Assembly (NCBI RefSeq): GCF_018275325.1
Contig: NZ_JAGVQR010000004.1
Span: forward strand, 992,001 to 1,056,000
DNA length: 64,000 bases
Direction of reading: 5' to 3'
From: Nocardioides palaemonis
Lineage (GTDB): Bacteria > Actinomycetota > Actinomycetes > Propionibacteriales > Nocardioidaceae
The first letter of the stretch is position 1, and the number at the start of each line of letters is the position of its first letter. This document shows, in pieces, positions 1-8,046 of this stretch. The notes under the pieces are model-generated. The model was not told the origin of the DNA. It searched no databases and worked only from the letters and a program-made list of their open reading frames with translations. The translations under genes and the position numbers were made by a program.

Positions 1-1556
1 TCGGGGATCGGGGTGTAGGACGTCGCGCCGAGCGCCATGCCGAGCACGCGGCGGGTGTCGGCGGGGTCGATGATCCCGTCGTCCCACAGGCGGGCGGAGG
101 CGTAGTAGGGCGAGCCCTGGCGTTCGTACTGCTCCCGGATCGGGCTTCGATAAGCCTCCTCGTCCTCGGCCGACCACTCCTCGCCGCGGGCCTCGAGCCC
201 GTCGCGACGGACGGTCGAGAGCACGCCGGCGGCCTGCTCGCCGCCCATCACCGAGATCCGGGCGTTGGGCCACATCCAGAGGAAGCGCGGGTCGTAGGCG
301 CGACCGCACATGCCGTAGTTCCCGGCGCCGAACGAGCCGCCGATGACGACGGTGAACTTCGGGACGACCGAGCAGGCGACCGCGGTGACCAGCTTGGCGC
401 CGTCGCGGGCGATGCCCTTGTTCTCGTACTCGCGACCCACCATGAAGCCGGTGATGTTCTGGAGGAAGACCAGCGGGATGCCGCGCTGGTTGCACAGCTC
501 GATGAAGTGGGCGCCCTTGAGCGCCGACTCGCTGAACAGGATGCCGTTGTTGGCGACGATCCCGACCTCGTAGCCGTGGATCCGGGCGAAACCGCACACG
601 AGGGTGTCGCCGTAGAGCTTCTTGAACTCGTGGAACCGGCTGCCGTCGACGACCCGGCGGATCACCTCGCGCACGTCGTAGGGCGTGCGGGTGTCGGTCG
701 GGACGACGTCGTAGATCGACTCAGGCGACTCGTGCGGCTCCTCGACGTCGACAGCCGGGGTGCGGGCCGGGGTCGCGGGCGGCAGCGTGTCGACGATCGA
801 GCGGACGATCTCCAGCGCGTGGGCGTCGTCCTCGGCGAGGTGGTCGACCACGCCGGAGGTGCGGGCGTGGACGTCGCCGCCGCCGAGGTCCTCGGCCGTG
901 ACGACCTCGCCGGTCGCGGCCTTCACCAGCGGCGGGCCGCCGAGGAAGATCGTGCCCTGGTCGCGCACGATGACCGTCTCGTCCGACATCGCCGGGACGT
1001 AGGCCCCGCCGGCGGTGCAGGACCCCATCACGCTGGCGATCTGCGGGATGCCGCGGGCCGACATGTTCGCCTGGTTGAAGAAGATCCGGCCGAAGTGCTC
1101 GCGGTCGGGGAACACCTCGTCCTGCATCGGCAGGAACGCGCCGCCGGAATCGACGAGGTAGATGCAGGGCAGGCCGTTCTCCGCGGCGACGGCCTGCGCG
1201 CGCAGGTGCTTCTTCACCGTCATCGGGTAGTAGGTGCCGCCCTTGACCGTGGCGTCGTTGGCGACGACCACGCACTCGCGTCCCGAGACCAGCCCGATGC
1301 CCGCCACGACCCCGGCCGACGGGACCGCGTGGTCGTCGCCGCTCCCGTACATCCCGTACGCCGCCAGCGGGGCGAGCTCGAGGAACGGGCTGCCGGGGTC
1401 GAGCAACCGGTCGACCCGGTCGCGCACCAGCAGCTTGCCGCGGTCGGTGTGCTTCTTCCGCGCGGACTCCGAGCCGCCCTCGCGCACCCGGGCCAGCCGG
1501 GAGCGCAGGTCGTCGACGAGCTCGCGCATGGACGGTGGGGTCAGGGGCTCGGGCAC
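1..1556 (-). CDS. Acyl-CoA carboxylase carboxyltransferase (beta) subunit, methylcrotonyl-CoA type; 3' end cut by window edge
   Basis: Carboxyltransferase half of a biotin-dependent acyl-CoA carboxylase, which moves CO2 from carboxybiotin to an acyl-CoA. The reading frame is open for 518 codons to base 1, so only about ten C-terminal residues are missing compared with the usual ~530. It shows the two crotonase-like halves, with a glycine-rich stretch (SCTAGGAYVP) in the first and GGSFGAGNYGMCGRAYDP in the second; this wording is typical of methylcrotonyl-CoA carboxylase (leucine degradation) rather than propionyl- or acetyl-CoA carboxylases. The GTG at 1556 is preferred over the ATG at 1529: a TAACCT -10 lies six bases upstream and no ribosome binding site is visible, so the mRNA is probably leaderless. 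A TetR operator overlaps the promoter. The substrate is inferred from similarity alone. Confidence 0.88.
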   Translation of the reverse strand, partial: MPEPLTPPSMRELVDDLRSRLARVREGGSESARKKHTDRGKLLVRDRVDRLLDPGSPFLELAPLAAYGMYGSGDDHAVPSAGVVAGIGLVSGRECVVVANDATVKGGTYYPMTVKKHLRAQAVAAENGLPCIYLVDSGGAFLPMQDEVFPDREHFGRIFFNQANMSARGIPQIASVMGSCTAGGAYVPAMSDETVIVRDQGTIFLGGPPLVKAATGEVVTAEDLGGGDVHARTSGVVDHLAEDDAHALEIVRSIVDTLPPATPARTPAVDVEEPHESPESIYDVVPTDTRTPYDVREVIRRVVDGSRFHEFKKLYGDTLVCGFARIHGYEVGIVANNGILFSESALKGAHFIELCNQRGIPLVFLQNITGFMVGREYENKGIARDGAKLVTAVACSVVPKFTVVIGGSFGAGNYGMCGRAYDPRFLWMWPNARISVMGGEQAAGVLSTVRRDGLEARGEEWSAEDEEAYRSPIREQYERQGSPYYASARLWDDGIIDPADTRRVLGMALGATSYTPIP

Positions 1557-1563
1557 CGGGTCA

Positions 1564-1581
1564 GGTTAGCGATCGTTAACC
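1564..1581 (-). promoter_or_regulatory. TetR-type operator overlapping the carboxylase -10
   Basis: On the minus strand this reads GGTTAACGATCGCTAACC, a near palindrome with GGTTA/TAACC arms. It overlaps TAACCT, which lies six bases before the carboxylase GTG and serves as a plausible -10. It also overlaps the stop codon of the upstream histidine kinase gene. The same arrangement recurs in front of the tetR gene at 3783. Binding is inferred, not shown. Confidence 0.6.
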
Positions 1582-2763
1582 CGCAGCGTCCAGTGCGGGG
1601 AACTCGCCCACCACGGTGGTCCCGCGCCCCGGCGCCGCGTCGAGGCGCAGCGTGCCGCCTGCGGCCTCGATCCGCGCGACCATCCCCTCCAGCCCGCCGC
1701 GGGTGACGCGGGCGGGGTCGAAGCCGCCGCCGTCGTCGGTGACGCGGAAGGCGAGGTGCGGCCGGCCGCGCAGCACCACCAGCAGCTCGGAGGCGCGCGC
1801 GTGCTTGGCCGCGTTGGTCATCGCCTCGAGGATGCAGAAGTAGGCTGCCGCCTCGACCTGCTGGGGATGCCGCTCGACGTCCGCGACGTCGAGGGTCACC
1901 GGCACCGGGGAGCGACGGGCGGTCGCCTGGAGCGCCGCGACGAGGCCGCGCTCGGCGAGCAGCGGGGGATAGATGCCGCGCGCGAGCTCGCGGAGCTCGA
2001 CCAGCACCTCGCGGTTGTCGGCGGCGAGCTGGTCGAGCAGCCGGGCCGCGCCGTCGCCGCGGCCGGCGAGGAGCTCCTTGCGGGCCCGCTCGACGGTGAC
2101 GCTCATCGCGAGCAGCCGCTGCTGGGCGCCGTCGTGCAGGTCGCGCTCGAGGCTGCGGCGGGCGGCGTCGGCGACCGCCACCACGCGCGTACGGGAGTCG
2201 GCGAGCTCGTCGGCCTGGTCGCGCAGCCGGACGTAGGCGTCGCGCACCAGGTAGACCACGATCACCACGCCCGCCGGCAGGGACGCCGCGATCACCACGG
2301 CGTTGACCCACCAGGTGTCGTTGAGGTTGTCCGTGCGCCGCCACTCCCCGAGTGCCGCCACCCCGGCGCTGCCGATCACCGCCACGACCATCAGCGCGCG
2401 GATCCACCGCTGCGGGAGGTAGGGGAAGCCGACGAGCAGCGGCACCATCGTCAGCAGCGCGGTCAGCGGGCTCAGGTTGGGGGTCGCCCACGTGCCGCCG
2501 ACGGCGAAGAGCAGCGACGACACCGTCAGCCCGATGATCGCCGCGGGCGCGCCGTAGCGCCGGCACAGCGGCGGCGTGACGAGCATGATGACGATCGACG
2601 CGACCATCACGCCCAGGTCGATCTCCACCGCCGTGTGCTTGAAGCCCAGGAAGTACGCCGCGGCGAGCAGCAGGGTCGCCGTGGTCAGCGCGACCAGGTT
2701 GATCCGCAGCAGCCAGCGCAGCGCGGGGTCGAGGCCGTCCCAGCCGCCGAGCAGCCGGCTCAT
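1576..2763 (-). CDS. Two-component sensor histidine kinase (NarL/DesK type)
   Basis: Membrane sensor kinase of 395 residues. The N-terminal half has about five to six hydrophobic helices and no large extracellular domain. A HisKA_3 dimerisation segment follows with the phospho-acceptor histidine in RRSLERDLHDGAQQR, then an HATPase domain with the N box (EAMTNAAKHARA), DDGGGFDP and GGLEGM. The ATG overlaps the stop of the response regulator gene by four bases (ATGA), so the pair is translationally coupled. The stop codon lies inside the operator of the downstream carboxylase gene. The signal sensed cannot be told from sequence; the helix-only sensor suggests membrane or cell-envelope state. 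Confidence 0.9.
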   Translation of the reverse strand: MSRLLGGWDGLDPALRWLLRINLVALTTATLLLAAAYFLGFKHTAVEIDLGVMVASIVIMLVTPPLCRRYGAPAAIIGLTVSSLLFAVGGTWATPNLSPLTALLTMVPLLVGFPYLPQRWIRALMVVAVIGSAGVAALGEWRRTDNLNDTWWVNAVVIAASLPAGVVIVVYLVRDAYVRLRDQADELADSRTRVVAVADAARRSLERDLHDGAQQRLLAMSVTVERARKELLAGRGDGAARLLDQLAADNREVLVELRELARGIYPPLLAERGLVAALQATARRSPVPVTLDVADVERHPQQVEAAAYFCILEAMTNAAKHARASELLVVLRGRPHLAFRVTDDGGGFDPARVTRGGLEGMVARIEAAGGTLRLDAAPGRGTTVVGEFPALDAAG

Positions 2764-3455
2764 CCGCGCGGGGCCACCGCGCCGCCGACGCCGGCCTCGC
2801 TGAGGAACACCAGCGTGGCGGCCACCCGGCGGTGCACGGGGGCGTCGGCGGGCAGGTCCAGCTTGGTCAAGATCGAGTTGATGTGCTTCTCCACGGCCCG
2901 GTCCGTGACCACCAGGTCGGCCGCGATCGCCGCGTTGGTCATCCCGCGCGCGACCATCGCGAGCACCTCCAGCTCGCGGGGCGTGAGCCGGTCGAGCAGC
3001 GAGTCGTGGCGGCGGGTGCCGGTGGCCACGAGCGCGTCGACCACGATCTGGTCGATCACCGAGCCGCCGGAGGCCACGGTGTGCAGCGCCGCGACCAGCT
3101 CGTCGACGTCGGCCACCCGCTCCTTGAGCAGGTAGCCGCGACGGTCGCTGCCCTCGCGCACCAGGTCGAGGGCGTACTCGACGTCGGAGTACTGGGTCAG
3201 CGCCACCACGCCGACCTCCGGGTGGGCGCGGCGGAGGTGGGTCGCGGCGCGGATCCCCTCGTCGGTGAAGTCCGGCGGCATCCGGATGTCGGTGAGCAGC
3301 ACGTCCGGACGGTGGCGGTCGACCGCGGCCAGCACCTCGGGGAGGTTGGTGGCGGTCGCGACGACCTCGATGTCGTCGAACCCGGACAGGAGGGCGAGCA
3401 CCCCGGCGCGCAGCAGGTCCCCGTCCTCGGCGAGGACCACGCGGATGGGAGCCAT
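2760..3455 (-). CDS. Response regulator, NarL/LuxR family
   Basis: DNA-binding response regulator of 231 residues, partner of the kinase that follows. The receiver domain spans residues 1-125 with the acidic pair E10/D11, the likely phospho-acceptor D56 (LLTDIRMPP) and the conserved lysine in YLLKE. A LuxR-type helix-turn-helix follows (LTPRELEVLAMVARG ... VEKHINSILTKL, about residues 158-200). It is the first gene of a two-gene unit; the 327-base region upstream contains a 16-base palindrome that could be an autoregulatory site. Confidence 0.93.
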   Translation of the reverse strand: MAPIRVVLAEDGDLLRAGVLALLSGFDDIEVVATATNLPEVLAAVDRHRPDVLLTDIRMPPDFTDEGIRAATHLRRAHPEVGVVALTQYSDVEYALDLVREGSDRRGYLLKERVADVDELVAALHTVASGGSVIDQIVVDALVATGTRRHDSLLDRLTPRELEVLAMVARGMTNAAIAADLVVTDRAVEKHINSILTKLDLPADAPVHRRVAATLVFLSEAGVGGAVAPRG

Positions 3456-3782
3456 GGCGGCAATCTAGCCACGCGCGCGCCTCGCTGTCGGTGGGGCGGG
3501 CACCACCGTGGGGCGGCGAGGCGTCCGGACGGGCGACCATCGGGCCTGCGGGGGTGGTGCTGGCACCACTGACACGCGTGCGGCGACGACGGCAGGATGC
3601 TCCGCGTCGGCACGGACCGTGGGGGTCGCGGTGGCCGCTGGGGGGGAGCGGCCACTCGTGCCGACCCGTGCAGGGAGGACGTCGTGATACCGCTCGCCGT
3701 GTGGGAGGCGCCCGTGCGTCGCGTCCCGTCCACCCGACGGTCGTTGCCGACGTCCGGGTTAATCACCACTAACCTCGACCTC
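3456..3782. other. Intergenic region between divergent response regulator and tetR genes
   Basis: This stretch of 327 bases has no credible gene. It contains the palindrome GTGGTGCTGGCACCAC (3554-3569), G-rich runs near 3640, and the TetR-type operator at 3757-3774. The promoters of both divergent genes must lie here. Only the tetR -10 (TAACCT, 3770-3775) is convincing. Confidence 0.6.
3757..3774 (+). promoter_or_regulatory. TetR-type operator overlapping the tetR -10
   Basis: GGTTAATCACCACTAACC has GGTTA/TAACC arms and runs into a TAACCT hexamer seven bases before the GTG of the tetR gene. In the 20-base window GGGTTA...TAACCT it matches the carboxylase promoter copy at 16 positions, with identical arm spacing. 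This supports autoregulation by the TetR protein. Confidence 0.6.
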
Positions 3783-4331
3783 GTGACCCCGCGCCGCCAG
3801 CAGATCCTCGGCATCGCCGCCGAGCTGTTCGCCGCCCGCGGCTTCCACGGCGTGTCGGTCGCCGAGCTCGGCTCGGCGTGCGGGATCTCCGGCCCGGCGC
3901 TCTACAAGCACTTCGAGTCCAAGGACGCGATGCTGGCCGAGATGCTGGTGTCGATCAGCGAGACGCTCCTCGCTCAGGGCCGACGTCGCGCCGAGAGCGC
4001 CGACGGACCGCGCGCCGCGCTCGAGGCGCTGGTGGAGTGGCACATCGAGTTCGCCATCGACCACCGCGCGCTGATCGTCGTGCAGGACCGCGACTGGAGC
4101 AGCCTGCCCGACGAGGCGCGCGAGCGGGTGCGGTCGCTGCAACGGGCGTACGTCGACGTGTGGGCGACGCAGGTGCGGCTGCTCGACCCGGCGATCACGC
4201 CGGAGGCCGCCCGCACCCGCGCCCACGTGCTGTTCGGGCTGCTCAACTCCACCCCGCACTCCGGCCGGCTGCCCGACCCGCAGCTGCACGAGGTGCTGCG
4301 CGAGATGGCGCACGGGGCCCTCGGCCTCTGA
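3783..4331 (+). CDS. TetR family transcriptional regulator, probable regulator of the acyl-CoA carboxylase gene
   Basis: Regulator of 182 residues. The N-terminal TetR helix-turn-helix covers about residues 5-50 (RRQQILGIAAELFAARGF ... GISGPALYKHFESKDAML), and a ligand-binding helical domain makes up the rest. The frame stays open further upstream, but the GTG at 3783 fits the TetR start and sits seven bases after a TAACCT -10, so the message is probably leaderless. The operator in this promoter recurs at the carboxylase promoter 2.2 kb away, so I infer control of branched-chain acyl-CoA breakdown together with self-repression. The ligand may be an acyl-CoA, but that is a guess from the target. 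Confidence 0.88.
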   Translation: MTPRRQQILGIAAELFAARGFHGVSVAELGSACGISGPALYKHFESKDAMLAEMLVSISETLLAQGRRRAESADGPRAALEALVEWHIEFAIDHRALIVVQDRDWSSLPDEARERVRSLQRAYVDVWATQVRLLDPAITPEAARTRAHVLFGLLNSTPHSGRLPDPQLHEVLREMAHGALGL

Positions 4332-4375
4332 CGCCCGAGCGACGGTCCCGGTCGCGCGGCCAGGGGTGAACCGGT

Positions 4376-4438
4376 CGGGGTCATCTGAGGACGTGGTGCA
4401 GGAGGATGACCCCGTCCCGGGTGCAGGACGTCCTCAGA
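4376..4438. terminator. Inverted repeats between convergent tetR and SWIM genes
   Basis: TCTGAGGACGT at 4384-4394 pairs perfectly with ACGTCCTCAGA at 4428-4438. A second pair, CGGGGTCAT (4376-4384) with ATGACCCCG (4406-4414), shares a base with the first and interleaves with it, so the two stems are alternatives or a pseudoknot. The location between convergent genes suggests a bidirectional terminator. There is no U-tract. Confidence 0.45.
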
Positions 4439-4462
4439 CACCTCTGGTGGCGGAGGGTGGCG

Positions 4463-5188
4463 TCACCAGGCGTCGGCGGCCGGGCCCAGCTCCAGCAGCC
4501 GGGCCGCGCGGGCAGCAGCCTCCGCGGCGACGGCGAGGTCGTCGACCTCCTCCGTCGCCTCGGCCGCGTCGTCCTCCGCGTCGTCCTCCGCGGAGTCGTC
4601 GGCGGAGCCGGCCGTACGCGGACGGGTGATCCGGTGCAGGTCGCGGAGCACCCGGTCGCGCGGCAGGCCGCGCAGGTGGGTGAGCACGAACGGGTCGGCC
4701 TGGATCAGCCAGGCGAGCTGGGTCAGCACGGCGAGCGCGTGCGGGCAGGGGTCGAGCCACGAGTCGCACGAGCAGGCCGACCCCAGCTCGCCGCCGTAGG
4801 GCAGCAGCTCGACGCCGGCCTCCTCCACTGCCTCGACGAGGGCATGCGGCAGCTGGCCGGCGAGCAGTGCCGCGATGCGGCCGGACTCCGCCGCGACCAG
4901 CTCGGTGAACGCCGCCGCGTCGCCGCCGTCGAGCACCGGCACCGTGACCTCGACGGTGAAGGCGTCGTCGCCGTCGTGGACCGCGGCGACCGCGGAGCCG
5001 TCGGCGACGGTGATCGCGCCGACCGCTCCCGCCCGCGCCAAGGCCCGGCCCGCGCGCAGCTCCTTCTCGCCGAACGCCGCCTCCTCGACCGCGCGCAGCA
5101 CCGCCTTGCTCCACCACGTGCCGCCGCCTCCGCCGCGCCGGGGCGGCAGCCGCGGGTGGATGGTGGCCCCGCTGTCGGGGGTCGTCAT
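4463..5188 (-). CDS. SWIM zinc-finger domain protein, partner of the SNF2 helicase
   Basis: Protein of 241 residues with a SWIM zinc finger near residue 150: cysteines and a histidine in ACSCDSWLDPCPHALAVL fit the CxCx(n)CxH pattern, which is known to bind DNA or protein. The N-terminus has a proline/glycine-rich segment followed by WWSKAVL. The C-terminus carries an acidic stretch (DDSAEDDAEDDAAEATEE) and then an alanine-rich helix. The start codon overlaps the stop of the SNF2 helicase gene by four bases, so the two are co-translated. SWIM/SNF2 pairs are common in actinobacteria and are thought to act together on DNA, but no precise role is established. Confidence 0.88.
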   Translation of the reverse strand: MTTPDSGATIHPRLPPRRGGGGGTWWSKAVLRAVEEAAFGEKELRAGRALARAGAVGAITVADGSAVAAVHDGDDAFTVEVTVPVLDGGDAAAFTELVAAESGRIAALLAGQLPHALVEAVEEAGVELLPYGGELGSACSCDSWLDPCPHALAVLTQLAWLIQADPFVLTHLRGLPRDRVLRDLHRITRPRTAGSADDSAEDDAEDDAAEATEEVDDLAVAAEAAARAARLLELGPAADAW

Positions 5189-7935
5189 CGACGCAGCTCG
5201 ACGAGGTCGCGGAGCTCGGCGTCGGAGAGCTCGGTGAGCGCGGTCTCGCCGCGCGCGAGGACGGAGTCGGCCAGCGAACGCTTGCGGGCGAGCAGCTCGG
5301 CGATCCGTTCCTCGATCGTGCCCTCGGTGACGAACCGGTGGACCTGCACCGGGCGGGTCTGGCCGATCCGGTAGGCGCGGTCGGTGGCCTGGTCCTCGAC
5401 CGCGGGGTTCCACCAGCGGTCGAAGTGGATCACGTGGTCGGCGCGGGTGAGGTTGAGGCCGGTGCCGCCGGCCTTGAGCGACAGCAGGAAGACCGGCACC
5501 TCGCCGGCCTGGAACCGCGCGACCATCGCCTCGCGCTCGCGCACCGGCGTCCCGCCGTGCAGGAGCTGGTGGCGGACGCCGGTGGTGGCGAGGTGGCGCT
5601 CGACGAGCCGGGCCATCGCGACGTACTGGGTGAAGAGCAGGACCGCGCCGTCCTCGGCCACGACGGTCCCGACCAGCTCGTCGAGCAGGTCGAGCTTCTC
5701 CGAGCGGCCGCGCAGCCGCGGGTTGGACTGGCGCAGGAAGTGGGCGGGGTGGTTGCAGATCTGCTTGAGGCCGGTCAGCAGCGCGAGCACGAGCCCGCGG
5801 CGGGTCTCCTCGTCGGCCTCCTCGATGCGACGCATCGACTCGCGCACGAGCGTCTCGTAGAGCACGACCTGCTCCCGGGTCAGGCCGAGCACGTGGTCGG
5901 TCTCGGTCTTGCGCGGCAGCTCGGGCGCGATGCCCGGGTCGGACTTGCGCCGGCGCAGCAGGAACGGCCCGATCAGGTCGGCGAACTGCCGTGCCTTGGT
6001 CGGCTCGAGGCCCGACTCGATCGGCCCGGCCCAGACCTTGCGGAAGGCGTTGCGGCTGCCGAGGAGGCCCGGGATCGCCCAGTCGAGGATCGCCCAGAGC
6101 TCGGTGAGGTCGTTCTCGACCGGCGTGCCGGTCAGCGCGACGCGGGCCGCGCTCGGGATCGTCCGCAGCGCGCGGGCCGCGGCCGAGCGGGCGTTCTTCA
6201 CGTGCTGGGCCTCGTCGGCGACGACGAGGTCCCACGGCACCTCCGCGAGCAGGGCCGCGTCGTTGCGCATGGTGCCGTAGGTGGTCAGCACGAAGCCGGA
6301 CGCGACGTCGTCGAGGTCGCGGGCGCTGCCGTGGTGGCGGCGTACGGCGACGCCGGGCGCGAAGCGGCGGATCTCGGCCTCCCAGTTGCCGAGCAGCGAC
6401 GCCGGGCAGACGACGAGCGTGGGGCCGCCCGCCCCGCGCTCCTTCCCCTCGTCGGTCGAGGTGCGAGCGGAGCGAGCCTCGAGACCACGCTCCACGCGGT
6501 GGAGGTGGAGCGCGATGACCGTGACGGTCTTGCCCAGCCCCATGTCGTCGGCGAGGCACGCGCCGAGCCCGAGCGAGGTGAGCTCGGCGAGCCAGGACAG
6601 GCCGCGGCGCTGGTAGTCGCGCAGGTCGGCCCGCAACGCGGCTGGCACCTCGACCAGCTCGCCGGAGGTGGCGCCGGCCAGCCGCTCGCGGACCTTCAGC
6701 AGGCTGGCGCCGACGACCGCCTCGTAGGGGACGTCCTCGATGTCGACGACGCCGGTGAGGGTCGCGGCGATCGCCTGCACCGGGGTGACGGTGCGGATCA
6801 GCCGCTTGCGCGCCCGCTTGATCACGCCCGAGTCGACCGCGACCCAGTTGTCGCGCAGCTTGATGATCGGGCTGGTCGTGCGGGCCAGCTCGTCCATCTC
6901 CTCGTCGGTCAGCTCCTCGCCGTGCAGCGCGAGCTGCCACTCGAAGCCGAAGAGCGCGTCGGGGCCGAAGAGCCCGTCGTGGAGCGCCTCCTCGCGGGGG
7001 GCGGCGGCCTGCCGCCGGCCGAGCTCGACGCGCTGGGTGACCTCGCGGTCGAGGTACTTGGGCCACATCACCTGGTGACCGGCTTCGGTGAGCGCACTCG
7101 CCCCGCCGTCGAGCAGCGACAGGATCTCGTCGGAGTCGAGGGTGATCTCGTCGGGCACGCGCAGGTCGAGCAGCCGCTCGAGCACCGGCCAGGCGTCGGC
7201 GGCCGACCGCAGCGCGATCGCGGCGTGGGTGCGGGCCCGCTCCCCGAACCCGTGCGCGGCCTCGGGCCCGGCGTCCTCCCAGAGCTCGACCGCGTCGGCG
7301 ACGTGGGCGGCGTTGTCGACCGCGTGCACCTGCGTCACGAGGCGTACGGCCCCGGCGACCAGCTCCTCCTCGTCGGCCTCGACCCGGAACGACACCGAGA
7401 CCAGGTGCGGGCGGTCGTCGCGCCCGCGCGAGCGGATCCGGGCGATCCGCTGCTGGAGCTGGTCGCTGAAGTCGTCGGGGCGCAGGACCGTCGGGGCCGG
7501 CGCGACCGCGCGGGCCCGGTGCCGCGAGGCGCCCGGCGAGGTGCGGGGCACCGTGTCGGCGATGGCGTCGAGCAGCGCGCGGACGGTGCCCTCGGCGGTG
7601 GCCGCGTCGAACCCGTCGTGCCCGCGCGCCCGCACCAGCTCGGCGATCCGCCGCTCGTCGTCGGCGTCGAGGCCGGCGACCTGCCAGTGTCTCCCGCCCG
7701 GCTCGGGCGCGAACCGGCCGGCGGCGACGAGCTGGAGGCCCATCAGCGCCGCGCCCGCGAGCAGCGCGACCGAGGGGTGCAGGTCGTCCTGGTCGCGGAC
7801 CTTGCCGAGCACCGGCAGCGCGCCGCGCACCGGCATCACGATGGTGCGCCGCTCGTCGGTGAACTCGATCGAGCCGTCCCGGGGCGGCTCCCCCACCAGC
7901 AGCCTGGCGGGTCCGGTGACCGGGACGAAGCTCAT
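5185..7935 (-). CDS. SNF2-family DEAD/DEAH-box helicase
   Basis: ATP-dependent DNA translocase of 916 residues. An uncharacterised N-terminal domain of about 450 residues precedes the two RecA-like lobes. Visible motifs are Walker A (DDMGLGKTVTV), the DEAQ box (LVVADEAQHVKN), LTGTPVEN, the RRRKSDP region and the C-lobe motifs (LKAGGTGLNL, RWWNPAVEDQATDRAYRIGQ). The frame is open further upstream, but MSFVPVTGPARLL at 7935 is the sensible start. Between motif I and the next conserved block lies an insert, GLEARSARTSTDE, encoded by a repeat also found inside the AlkB-rubredoxin gene. It is followed by the SWIM gene with a four-base overlap. Confidence 0.92.
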   Translation of the reverse strand: MSFVPVTGPARLLVGEPPRDGSIEFTDERRTIVMPVRGALPVLGKVRDQDDLHPSVALLAGAALMGLQLVAAGRFAPEPGGRHWQVAGLDADDERRIAELVRARGHDGFDAATAEGTVRALLDAIADTVPRTSPGASRHRARAVAPAPTVLRPDDFSDQLQQRIARIRSRGRDDRPHLVSVSFRVEADEEELVAGAVRLVTQVHAVDNAAHVADAVELWEDAGPEAAHGFGERARTHAAIALRSAADAWPVLERLLDLRVPDEITLDSDEILSLLDGGASALTEAGHQVMWPKYLDREVTQRVELGRRQAAAPREEALHDGLFGPDALFGFEWQLALHGEELTDEEMDELARTTSPIIKLRDNWVAVDSGVIKRARKRLIRTVTPVQAIAATLTGVVDIEDVPYEAVVGASLLKVRERLAGATSGELVEVPAALRADLRDYQRRGLSWLAELTSLGLGACLADDMGLGKTVTVIALHLHRVERGLEARSARTSTDEGKERGAGGPTLVVCPASLLGNWEAEIRRFAPGVAVRRHHGSARDLDDVASGFVLTTYGTMRNDAALLAEVPWDLVVADEAQHVKNARSAAARALRTIPSAARVALTGTPVENDLTELWAILDWAIPGLLGSRNAFRKVWAGPIESGLEPTKARQFADLIGPFLLRRRKSDPGIAPELPRKTETDHVLGLTREQVVLYETLVRESMRRIEEADEETRRGLVLALLTGLKQICNHPAHFLRQSNPRLRGRSEKLDLLDELVGTVVAEDGAVLLFTQYVAMARLVERHLATTGVRHQLLHGGTPVREREAMVARFQAGEVPVFLLSLKAGGTGLNLTRADHVIHFDRWWNPAVEDQATDRAYRIGQTRPVQVHRFVTEGTIEERIAELLARKRSLADSVLARGETALTELSDAELRDLVELRR
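6448..6486 (-). repeat. GGTCTCG...CCTCGACC repeat element inserted in frame in the SNF2 helicase gene
   Basis: This 39-base segment matches 28417-28455 at 37 positions. Read on the minus strand both copies encode GLEARSARTSTDE, and the two differences are synonymous. It lies just downstream of the Walker A region, where SNF2 proteins vary in length, so the insert can sit in a surface loop. Confidence 0.75.
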
Positions 7936-8046
7936 GCGGTGCCTTTCCGTGACCGCTGGCTGCGGGCACGAGGACGCTAACGCGTGGGACCGACAGGTCG
8001 TTCCCACCAGGTCCCGCCCCGCGCCCCCTCCGTTACCGTCGCTCGC

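Noticed and set aside
5338..7980. Long plus-strand open frame opposite the SNF2 helicase
   Set aside because: Antisense shadow of a helicase with all motifs present on the minus strand.
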